Part shown: in pieces, positions 26,457-37,417 of the stretch
Position numbering within the stretch: position 1 is the first letter of the stretch
How the letters are laid out: the number at the start of each line of letters is the position of its first letter
Assembly: GCA_019321725.1 (NCBI GenBank)
Contig: CM033119.1
Location: 16,566,694 to 16,630,693 of the forward strand
DNA from: Paulownia fortunei
Taxonomy: Eukaryota; Streptophyta; Magnoliopsida; Lamiales; Paulowniaceae
Length of the DNA: 64,000 nt
Direction: 5' to 3'
Translations under genes and position numbers: made by a program
Notes under the pieces: model-generated
Databases searched by the model: none
Told to the model about the DNA's origin: nothing
What the model saw: the letters and a program-made list of their open reading frames with translations, nothing else

Positions 26457-28768
26457 TAGAGTTTTGATATCTCAACTTTTAACACTTAAATAAAACTTGA
26501 TTGGCTTTTCACTACTTGGACTTTGTGAATGTGTGTTTTGCTAGATTTCCTTAATTACTAATCTTATAATTGAGAGTATTTTGACAAGTGCTCTCATGAA
26601 ATATGGATGTGGAAGTATAATTCTTTTGCATCTGTATTGATTATAAAATGATGATAACTTAAGATTGATTTATGAATGGACAGTTCAACTAAATTCTTGC
26701 TTATATGCCTTTTTATGGTTATGTTCTTACTATAAAATAGTTTTTGTTGTACTATTTTATTTTAACAGGTCAATCAAAGTTGTGTAACAATTCACCAACA
26801 CTAACAGGTTGTATCACAGGTCTTGAATGACTGGGATCCTTCCCTAGAGACAAGCACATGAACTTGTAATAAGTATTTAATTAAATTTGTTATTAGGGTT
26901 TTACATTGTGTGTTGTTGTATCTGTATCAATCCATTTTGCTTCAAGCAATAATGCCAAGGTTGATATTAAATATTTTTCATATCATTTTTTCTTTTTTAT
27001 CTTCGATACGAAGGGTTCATCAAGTAAGATTGCAATGCTACTGGTTTATATAAAAGATTTACTGCTGAAAATTTCTAAAATGGAAACTATGGAATGTATA
27101 AATTTGGTCTCTACCAATAATAAGTAAAAAAAAATGTAACAAGAACAACAAACAATGAAAAGTGAACAATTTTACTTATTATTGATACCTTCTTTTATCT
27201 CATAAATGTAACATTATTCTATATAAGGAATTCCATAAAATAATTTCATTTTCTCTTTTTTATTTAAAAAATGAAGGCTAGTAAACAAAAAAACAAAAGT
27301 TTGGACATAGGAAAAATTAATCAAACCCCAGCTGTTGTTTTCTTCTTTCTTTTGCAAATGGGAATTGAGAATTATGACATGAATTGTAATACAAATCATG
27401 ATCTTATTCTAAAAATTCTTATCTGTTTTTTCTTTCAGAAACCAAAAAATGATAATCTCTATATCTCCATGAGTCATGTGCATATGAGTAGTATGCATGT
27501 TTGATCTTTTTGCTCCAAGAAATAAATGTCCTCAAGTGCACAAAATTGCCTAAATACCAAATGAAAAAATAAGAGCATTTGAGAAACAAATAATGAACTT
27601 TTCACATAATTTTGCATCAATTAATTGCCTAGGTGGAAGAATATCAAAATCGTATAGAGTTGATTAATGTTAACAAAAAAAAGAAGAGGACTACTGCATT
27701 AATATTTACTGAGAAATCTTAAATCTTCTGTTGCATGGAAAATATATTCCAAGATCTGATGTTATATTTTACTAAAATTTGAAAATAGACAAAGAATAGC
27801 ATAAACAATATATTTTTCGTCTAAGACTAATTTTCTCTTTGAGTTTGTTGATTATTATAACAAAAAAAAGTGGAGTTAATTTAATATTAAACATTTGAAT
27901 TTAGTAAAATAAAGATTAAGTATATTTCATTGATATTTTATATATGGTGGCTCAAATATGAATTATCAAAAAAACCAACAATGTCAATAGAATTCTCTAT
28001 ATTTATACATAATTAATTAAATGATTTGATATTTAATTAAAGCATATCCACCCTCTTCTTCTTCTTTTTCCGATCTCCTTTTTTTTTTTTCACTATTTTT
28101 TTCTTCAATTTCTAATTAGGCTTTTAGCAGTGGACTGTGTACTAAATTTATTAATTACAAGATCTTCCACCAAACACTCAGGTAATGGCAGGTACACATT
28201 CTTATTGACTGTGTTTTAAATTCAATGTGGATTTGTGGTCCTCACCACCATCATTCTTCACTTGCAGAAAGGTGAAAATATAAAATTATTCATCTATATA
28301 CAAATTTGAAGAAAAAAAATTATTCTACAACTTCTTGGTGCAGGTCACTATTGTTAACAAATGATCATATAAAAATTATCATTTTTGTCGATTTGGATTC
28401 TAAATATTTAATACTATAATAGTGAGGTCTTATCTAAGTGTACGTTTTCATAATAATGTGTGAGTATTTGTCTTATTTTCATAATTATTGCTTCGTTGAT
28501 GCTGGATTATTGGTTGTTATTAAAGATTGATTGTTGATTTCTAATTAATTCTTGATGATTAAACAAATATATAATATATTATATATATAGTAGTGAATTG
28601 ATTATCAGCTAAAAGCAGTAGATTCAACCTTTTGATCATCAGGTGGACAAAATCTATAACCAAATTGAATGTAATAACATTAAAGCTGCATACCACAAAG
28701 GCTCCATGGAATAACAGTGCCTTGTACAATCTGACCACATTTGTTAATCACCCCTACATTGATGGAGC

Positions 28769-30777
28769 CTAGAGAGTTTGGTTTCTTCCTTTAGCCCTTT
28801 CCAGCTTTTCCCTTCCACTGCCATCTTTTCCAGCAAAAGGTTCTTCTAAAATCGTCGACAGGCCTGGAAAGTTAATGCAAAAGAAGATTACATAGGTACA
28901 ACACCTTTTGAATTTTGAGATGATCAGGTACATGTGATATCATCTGTTATGGAGAATTATGGGAACTTACCTGATATGTAGCTCTTGTTTTGCACTTGAA
29001 TTCTCATCTTTTCTGCGTTTACATGCCCTCTAGTGCTACTTTTGCCATTTTCACTTGATTCTTTTGCCTTTTCAGGATGATCGTTCAATGCCTTCAGCTG
29101 TGCAGCTCTGAAGAGCCATGTTGAGTCCATCTGCTTGCTGATCATACGTACTGCGTAGTATGGAATTTTTACTCGATCATCTGTCTTCGATTTTGTACAA
29201 ACATTGATGAATATTATACAGTCCATTAAGCTCTCTTTAGCCATCCCTTTCATGTCATAGGCCTGTGATCTGGTCCAGAGGCTATTGGCATGAGAATTTG
29301 GAGGGCTAGAAAGGGATAGAGCTCTAGTTGTATCACTAATGGCAGCATCTGGATACCTTAGCAGCAAATTACACTGTGCTCTATTGCTGTAGAGCACAAT
29401 TCTTTCATTTCTATGCCTTAATGGGCAGATTTGTAAAGCCTCAGTATACTTCAACAGTGCTTCTTCTATCTCTCCCACCAAAAAATTATGATTTCCTTGT
29501 TGCTTTATCAGTTTTACCATGGCCCTTTTTCTTTCAAGCTTCTCACTTGACATAACTTGCTCTCTCTTTCTTCTATCTATCTTCAATACCCATATTTCTT
29601 CTAGTGCTCTCTGAACATCAACATTCTTGATTTTTGAGTTTTGGTGTTTGTAGTCATAGACAAGTGCCCTTGTGATTGCTTCACCAACATTTTTCCTGCT
29701 GCCAAGACTCCTAACCTCAATCAAATCAATGAGGTACGAGGTAGCAACTTCGATAACTTTGTACCTTGTATCTGGATCCTTGAGAAGCAATAGAAGACAA
29801 TCAATGCCCATGTACTGCCAATCATCCGAAGATCTCGACAACTTACACAGATTCTCAATAACATGTCTAGATTTTGAGATGCTTTCCCTTCCAACTTTAC
29901 TGTAACATAGAATTCTAATTAGTCCAACTCCTGCAGGTGATGTGTGATTCATTAATCCACCCCACATCTCACACAAGTCATTCAGGAATTCTTGCTTGCA
30001 CATGAGATCTAAAGATCTCTCCTTCACAGCAAAGCAGTTTAGAAGATATATACTCCAACACTGCAGTTGGCTGGCCCATTCCTCCGCCTTCCGATTCTCC
30101 ATATCCACCCCTCCAACACCTCTTGTGAGCAAGTCAGAGTGATACTTCAGTCTCTTTCTCCTGTCCTTCACTCCCACAAACATGCTATACACCTCCTCTA
30201 AACAGGATGATGCCAAGTGCATGGCTAATTTGACCACTTCATCTTCATACACTGCAATGCCTTTAAAGGTCTTTTCATAGCTTGCAAGGTGGCCAAGTGC
30301 TCTAATGGCAACCCTTTGCTCCACCCAACTCATCTTCCCTCTCAAAAGCTCCAATAATGGTGGTATGACGCCTGAGTCAACAGCTCTCACCGCGAAATCA
30401 AATTTGTTCATAGTATATGAACCAATAATGTGAGCTGCATAATAGGGAATGTAAATGTTCTGATGTGTAAGCAGCCAAGATCTGTCATGGATAGCTTTAT
30501 TGATCAAAACTGCCATGCATTCAAAGATACCAAGAGAGGGAAGGTCCTCATCATCGGGTTGAGTCATTGCAACGTTCCAGAGCTCGCTAACAACCAGTAT
30601 AAGTTCATCATCATCAAGAAAAGGTATGCCATTTAGGTACTCTTTTATTGTAGTTCTCCTGATTGATGAATCTGGCTCCTTCATGATGCAAAAGAAGCAA
30701 CTAGATTTGGTGCAAAATTTCTCTAAAGGCATGTTGTAGATACTGCTACTGTTGCTGCAAGTTGGCATTTTTCTCAC
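28769..30777 (-). CDS. ARM-repeat plus TPR-repeat protein, two exons
   Basis: Exon 1 is 30777-28971 and exon 2 is 28863-28769, joined by a phase-1 GTAAGT...CCAG intron: 1902 nt, 633 aa. A short Cys-containing N-terminus (SSCFFCIMKEPDSS) is followed by helical ARM/HEAT-like repeats (about 60-390), including GVIPPLLELLRGK and VEQRVAIRALGHLASY. A TPR block follows (about 415-530; GNHNFLVGEIEEALLKYTEA, then LYSNRAQCNLLL and the AISDTTRAL segment). The tail is polar and Lys/Ser-rich. Without exon 2 the frame would end in KFP just after the donor; exon 2 replaces this with GLSTILEEPFAGKDGSG... and a stop. TPR blocks of this form often bind chaperone or partner C-termini. I recognise a conserved plant family but no experimentally defined role. 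A second in-frame ATG lies three codons in. Confidence 0.85.
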
Positions 30778-31589
30778 TTTTCTTCGGAGAATTTGTGTAG
30801 GGTTTGGAGTTTTAAGAGTTGAAGATTCAAAAAGACGGAAAGTTTAATAAGTGGATTAGGCCAAGTGGTGAGCCTAAGCGGCGCACGAGAAGACTTTGTG
30901 CAATTTTAGCAATTTCAAATACAGCTTCAGTTTCAATATATTATGCAAGTCATAATCTGATATCAAGAAGTTGGATCCTGCCTAAATTTTCCTGTTACCT
31001 TAACTTTACACTTTCCTTTTTGGAACTGAGAAAGGCTTAATATACCTATTATTCTCTCTTCATGTCTGTTCCTTAAATAGAAACTCTTTTGTCCTATGTG
31101 AAAAAGGGTTCACATTAAATACTAACACGGAACAGTAATTTCTCATTACTTGGGGAAGAAATATTGCCCCCTATGACTTAGGGCATGAATAGATAAACTA
31201 TATTCATTGTGATTCTTACCACAATGGTACCATAGAGGTTTATGCTTTAGTTTGTTACTTCCAATAAATCATTTTGCAGACATATTATAGATAAGAACAC
31301 TTATTTCATTTGAAGTGCAAGTAGACTTCATCAAAAAACATACAAATGTGAAAACAGCCCAGGAGAAAACGAAAAGGAAAGAAAAAAGGAAAAAGTCCAA
31401 ATTTTTTCTCATGTTCCTCCGAAATATCAGATGAACAAAACGTCTATGGTTACGAATATCATAAGCCAAATACCTTGCAAAGGATAATTATAGTACCTCT
31501 CAAGAACAAGAATGTCCAAATATGGTACCATGCAGTGCACTACACAAATTAGTTTATAGTAAATCACAGGCTTAATGTCTGAATATTGC

Positions 31590-31775
31590 CTCTTGATATT
31601 AGAAGTGTGGTTGTGGTCCCTTGTCACTTTTAGATTGTGCAACTCACATTTCATTATTGATCCTGCAATTAAAATAAGAAATTGACAGAAGCAATAAGAA
31701 TATTGTTATACAGTATCAAGTACAAATGGGGATGGTCTCAAGAGAATACGGCTGCCCATACAAACCAGCTTTAGA
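31590..31775 (-). repeat. First copy of a dispersed direct repeat of about 185 bp
   Basis: It shares AGTGTGGTTGTGGTCCCTTG-like sequence and GGGGATGGTCTCAAGAGAAT-like sequence, in the same order and spacing, with 33030-33215. Read on the minus strand, the conserved part includes an AAGGGACCACAACC-type core beside a plausible TTGCAG acceptor, so it could be an exon of an untranslated or non-coding transcript. Confidence 0.55.
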
Positions 31776-32799
31776 TTAGTGAAAGACATAAAAAGCAGTT
31801 TTACCTATCTTGATCCTCATTAAGAAAGTGATGTTATATTAACTTATTCCAGTAGCTTTTCTTTGTGTACAGATCATGCATGCCTACATTTGTCGCGATA
31901 TGTAGAAAGGACCAGTCGGCCAGTCCTAAAGTGCATCTGTTTTGTCGCTGATGCATAATTTATTCGTTTCCATCTCTGACTGTGAACTTGGCATGGTGAT
32001 AAGTTCATGATGATGAAGACAGGATCCGTAATCTGGTAAGAACAAACCTAGGAGGAAGTGATGAATAACGAAACCTTGTTTCCATGGTTCAGGCCTTAAA
32101 TTTGAGGATCCTTAGTTTTTTTTTAATATGTTTAAGGTTTTCCATATAACTCCTTTATAGTTTGTACAAACTATATCTCTCATCCTGCATGAGAAGCTTC
32201 CGATTATCCCTCCAACGAACTAAATTTGTTGGCTGTTTCCTAGATCTTGAAAACAGCAAAGAACTCAGTCCCAGGAAAGCATGACTAGATTAATCTGTCA
32301 TGATGTAGAATCAAGCCTGCCACAGGGCCATTTTGGAGTAATCTTTTTCCTTGTCTCCATATAACTAATTTTTGGTTCAGGTAATATTTGAATATTTCCA
32401 CTCCATGGCTTGTCAGCTACATCTTCTTTCTACATATTGGCAAAATAAGGTCACAACTCAAATACTTAAAAAAAGCATCCTAGTTGATAAACAGAACAAA
32501 TATAATCACAAATTATGCCACCAGATCAAAGGAATGGAAGTTAGTCCATTTATCAACCACAATAAGATGGCCTAGTTCAAATATTGTTTTAGAGATTACA
32601 TCTAACCTACGGACATTAGCAACTATATAATTAGCATTGGGAACCAAAAAAGCTAGGTAATACTACATTCTTTCTTTCTTGTTTTTTTCTTAAAACCAAG
32701 TGTCCACCCTTGCCCTTATTAGTGTTTGTAGCGGACAGCCTTTCTCCTATTTCGTCCACCGAACAAATACAGGCGCAGTCATAATTTATGCACGTTGAA

Positions 32800-32970
32800 A
32801 GTGGATATGCACATTGTTACTCCTGTCTGTCGGGACTCCTTAGTAACATCCCTTGTGAGGCTAAAACCGGGGTCAGAAATCTAACACCACAGGGAGCCAT
32901 TTAAGACACATGGAGAATCGAACCAATAATAACGCTTTAACACTGCTAAGTATGCTTGCTAGATAGATTT
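32800..32970 (-). mobile_element. Candidate tRNA-derived SINE
   Basis: On the minus strand, TAGCAGTGTTAAAGCG resembles the tRNA D-arm/A-box region. About 12 nt later, GGTTCGATTCTCC matches the pol III B box (GGTTCGANNCC). A unique SINE-like body follows, with GGATGTTACTAAGGAGTCCC. There is no intact tRNA acceptor stem, so this is not a functional tRNA gene. Element ends and target-site duplication were not determined. Confidence 0.5.
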
Positions 32971-33029
32971 GGAGATCTAACAAAATTGCTGCAGACAAGA
33001 ATCACAGTCTTAACTACTTGATTGCAGCA

Positions 33030-33215
33030 ATACCTTTTGATGGTAGAAGCATAGAACTCGGAAGTGCAGTTGTGGTCCCTTCCCAACTTTTTTGACTCTC
33101 TGCTTCTTTTAATCCATCAACTAATTGGAGGAGAACACAAGCACTGAGATAATATAAACAGGATCAAGTACAGACGGCGATGGTCTCAAGAATATGCGGC
33201 TGTCATGCACCAGGG
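33030..33215 (-). repeat. Second copy of the dispersed direct repeat
   Basis: This is the partner of 31590-31775. It keeps GTGCAGTTGTGGTCCCTTCC and GGCGATGGTCTCAAGAATAT. The copies have diverged by substitutions and indels, so the duplication is old. No protein is supported. Confidence 0.55.
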
Positions 33216-33668
33216 ATATAAATATGTACAACTGCATCAAAAGCATATGTCTGTACTGATCTACAATGATGAACATAGTGTAAATAGTTTCCTTGTTCCT
33301 TACTACTTTTGTGCTTATCATGTGAGAATCGATTAGAATGTTAAAGAAAGAGTGATTCTGGTAGACCTGATTCATGTTCTAAACTACACAAGATCATGAC
33401 AAGATGAAAAACATGTATGTTAAATGATCGGTCCTTTTGTTAAAGTTTGAAATAAAGTGGTGAAAAGGGAAAATGTTTTGTCTACAAAAGGGCAACTAGA
33501 CTAGTGAAACATGTTATGCACTGATGAAGGACTTATCTGTATTGCTTCAAATGATGATGATTGTGGTATTCTCTTGCACTGCTTTTGGTCGTAAAATGAA
33601 TCAGATTGCTTGCACTACAATAAGTAAACTTGAATCTTCCATCTTTTTGAGTTTGCAAGGTAACAAAA

Positions 33669-35890
33669 TGTTAGACTAGAATGATCAATATTTCAATTGG
33701 ATTGGATGTATTATACTCTTTTGCTTTTGTAAGATAATCTTATTAACAATTATATTAATAAAAAAATATTTTATTTATTTTATGTCTTACATCTTTTATT
33801 TCTGTACATTAAATAATATCCTTAGATCAAATTTAGTTACGGGGTATGATCGCGCATGTGATGGCGATTATGGAACATGCTTTTAAGACTTTGGTCTTAA
33901 ATAAATTTCGAGTCGAGAGCTTTTTGAGATGGGATATCAAATTGCTCAATAAGACTCGCACATATGATGCATGTTTGTAAGACGAGGATGTCACATTCCA
34001 TTGGCATTAGCGTAGAAACGTAAGTGCATGTATGTGGGTGCTTGTTAGGGAACAAGTACACCGAACATGACCCGTAAGAAATTATTAGTTAGCTGTTTTG
34101 ACTATCGAAACAAGAGTTTCTGTGTTGCGATAGTACACAACTAATCCTCAGACTTGAAGTACGATGGTATCCTTGTGTGCATCCTACAACACTTTGATAT
34201 ATCTTGTGATTGCTTGACAATCACAAAGGGGGTATGTTGGATGTTGCACTGGTACACATGGAGGTTTGTCAATGGCCAACATAAGATTCGACACTTGTCT
34301 TTTTAAACAATTGAATCTCCTGTATTTCATAGTTCGTAATTCAAAGACCTTGGTCAAGGCAGGATGAATCGTAATTCATCAAGAATCAATGCAACTTGAA
34401 ATGGGATCACAATTATTAAATCATTTAGAATTTCGACTTATAATTCATGCCCTACATTCAATCAGGAGATTAATTGTCGAAAGGATCGTACATATATGGT
34501 ACTTGCAATTAAAATAGGTTTACTCGCTATTTCACCTAAGACTAGTTTGCCATGATTATTTGTTAGATATTTTCATGGATAGTGAGATTTTTGGAATTAA
34601 GGAATTGATTCAAAGTGCATTAATTAATTATATTAATTAAATAAAATAATTATTATTCATAAGTTGTAAATGTTGTAAACTCACTACTAGTTTAGTAGTG
34701 AACCTAAGAGGGTCACATATTTTTATGAAAAGTAATATTTCTAATTTTAGATTTTATCCAATGGTTGGAAATGAATTAATTAATATTGATTAATTAATTA
34801 ATTAAGGGTTTTATTTAATTTAATGATTAAGTTAAATTGTTCAATTAAGTGATTGAATTATTTAATTGGACCTAATTTGATTAGAAAGTCCAATTGGAGT
34901 AAATTAAATTAATCAATTGGATTGATTAAATTGGAATTGAATCAATTGAATTGATTTGGAGATTTTTTAATCCAAACCCAAAATTAATGTGAATCACTTA
35001 AGAAGTTCACTAAAATATGAAGAGAATAAATTAAATAAATATAATTTATTTAATTAACATATTTATAGATAAATAAATATAGTGGACCGATTTTATGGGA
35101 TAAAATCGGCCACTAAGATTTAATTTATATATAAATATAATTATAGTATATATATATATATATATCTTGATATTATTTGAAGAGTTCAAATTAATATCAA
35201 TAATGTATGTAGATAATTTTGATGATTAATATTGTTTCAAATTAGTCCACATACAATATGAGAGAGAAAAGAAAAGAGTTTTTAGAAGATTTGGAATCCT
35301 TCTAAGATAAGGTTTTGAAGTAGTTCAAAATTAAAAAACTTTTCAAAAGTTGGAGAGGGATTAAAATTTTCAGTCATATATATATGAGGGATGAAAATTA
35401 CATAATTAATTCAAAAAATTTGAGCAAAAATTATTTTGTTTAAGATTTTCTATTTTTACTCTCAAAAAAAAGAAAAGAAAGAAAAAGAAAATTAGTTTCT
35501 TGTAATTTTTTTCATATTATTGTTTCAAGAACTTAAAAAATCAATTTTTATTGTTTTTAAAAATTTACTCCAATTCTAGATTAGTAAATAATTAAAAGGA
35601 TACTAGTGAATCCTTTTGATTAGTGTTGTTCTTCCATATTGTGGACCTGATAGAGGAAAAACACTTGGATCCCTGTGAGTTCTGATAGTTTAGGATCAGC
35701 AATTAATTGTTTCATTCCCTACAACAATCAAAATGCACGGAAGGTATAATCTAAATTTAATATTTATTTATATATTCACTTGAATGAACACGATCGTTAA
35801 AATCACTTTAAAATCAAGGGGTTAAATTTATATTTTATAAAATTTTAATTTTCTGTTGCATATACCCCTGCAATTATAGCGAATCCAACA
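33669..35890 (+). repeat. 5' LTR of the copia element, 2222 bp
   Basis: It begins TGTTAGACTAG and ends GAATCCAACA immediately before the primer-binding site. It is matched along its length by 41297-45577 once the nested insertion is removed. It is very AT-rich in the 3' half with repeated ATTAATTAA words. Confidence 0.92.
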
Positions 35891-35891
35891 G

Positions 35892-35906
35892 TGGTATCAG
35901 ATCCAT
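35892..35906 (+). other. Primer-binding site (initiator tRNA-Met type)
   Basis: TGGTATCAGATCC lies one base after the LTR end. It differs by one base from the common copia site TGGTATCAGAGCC, complementary to the 3' end of initiator tRNA-Met. Confidence 0.88.
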
Positions 35907-37417
35907 GATTTCGCTTATTCAGTGAATTTCGGATTTCTGAATGCATATTTTTAAATTGTTTAAATTCATGTTATTATGTAAAATTTGATTTTGCATATTT
36001 TTAGAAATTTTTAATTGGAATAATTTTAATTGTTTATTTAAATTGTTTAAATATGAAAATTAAAAAAAAAAGTGATGAAACGGCCGTCAAGTGTCAGACA
36101 CCTAACGGCTGCGCGCGTAGGCACCCAATGCGCGCCCGACGGGCAGCAGTGGCGCTGCTCGTCGTGTCGTACCGGGTCTGTTTTTTTTTATTTTCTAGAA
36201 TATTAAAATTAAATATTAATTTTAATTATTTCTAAAAAATTATTTTTCAAACAATTAAAAATTATACCAAGTTAAAAATTGGGTTTAATAATTTGGTAAA
36301 TTTATATATTTTAATAATTACATATGATGTTAATTATGAGCATGTATGGGATGATCATGAGCCATTGGACCAATGTGATTGATTTTATTTAATGTTTTTG
36401 GGTTTTAAAATGGGGCCTGCGATTATTTCATTTATGTAAGTTATTTTATTTTCTGTAAAGAGAATAGAATAGATGGTGATATTTTTCTTTTTCTGTGGAA
36501 GACAAATGAAAATCAAAAAGGATGTTCCAAAGAAGGCCTATGTTTGTATGGGATACAATTATGTAATAGAATAGGTTTTATTTCATTTTATTACTCTTAC
36601 ACTGACCTTAAGTCTATTTTTTGGCTCAAATGGACCGCATAGGATTGATTCATGATCATTCATTTATTTAAATATTAGATATATACTTAGGATTTTATTT
36701 AATGCTTTTATGCTTGCGAAATGATATTATGATGTCATGTATTAAATAACCAACCTAATTTAAATTATGATGAAGTCTTGGATAAAATTAAACCCCACTT
36801 AATTTACTGAAATTAAGTAAAAGAATTTTTTAAAAATTCAATTTCAAACAAAAATAGATAAGTTAGGTAGGATTTATCATTTCATGCCTACCATCAAATA
36901 TAGAGGCATGACAATCGCTACCGCAATTGATCACTGACCATGAGTCGTGGGGTGGTCTTGTGTTGGAAAGCTGTAATCTCTACCAAGTATTGAGATGCTC
37001 GTGGGATGGAATCATCATTATGTTGGTCATGAGTCATGGGACATATTAATGCTCTATCTACACGAATATTTGATGGGCATTGTTTGACACTTAGTACCAT
37101 ATGGGTTTATAAAATTGAGGTATATGGGAAGAGGTGAGGCAAAACAAACTTGAGGGTTGTATAGTGATACAATTGTCAAAGAGTTGACTACCGATAGAAA
37201 TATTTTATGGGCTCATAAAATTGGGGTGTGAAATATTTCTATTAGACCTCAAGTTCACTAGGAAATTTAATTTTTCGAAATTCCATTAGAGGTGATGGAA
37301 TTCGAAGAAAATAGTGGAAGACATTTAGTATTAAAAACCTTATATTAAATGAATATATTTTTTCCATAGTTTACTCATTTTCTGCTTCGTGCATGTTTTG
37401 TAGATTATTCTACTAAA
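35907..37417 (+). other. Long leader between primer-binding site and gag
   Basis: 1.5 kb with no significant reading frame. It contains an isolated GC-rich island at about 36080-36180 in otherwise AT-rich DNA. Confidence 0.6.

Larger units (their letters stand above)
23136..28768. other. 5.6-kb gene-poor region upstream of the second PRISE gene
   Basis: The first few hundred bases hold the promoter of the second PRISE gene. The rest is AT-rich with microsatellites (24326-24385, 25478-25500), a Harbinger-like MITE (26226-26456), pyrimidine tracts near 25980 and only short reading frames without recognisable domains. The last stretch, 28640-28768, is the probable 3' UTR of the ARM/TPR gene. 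Confidence 0.5.
30778..33668. other. Upstream region of the ARM/TPR gene with a dispersed duplicate and a SINE-like element
   Basis: 30778-31060 is the likely 5' leader and promoter of the minus-strand gene. Further out lie two related blocks (31590-31775 and 33030-33215) and a tRNA-like SINE candidate (about 32800-32970). Reading frames here are short and show no domain. The copia element begins at 33669. Confidence 0.45.

Noticed and set aside
31995..32080. Possible C/D-box snoRNA (TGATGA words)
   Set aside because: No convincing D box or terminal stem at the right spacing was found.
32912..32923. Possible functional tRNA gene on the minus strand
   Set aside because: Only the B box and a degenerate A box are present; no acceptor stem or anticodon loop could be formed, so a SINE is more likely.
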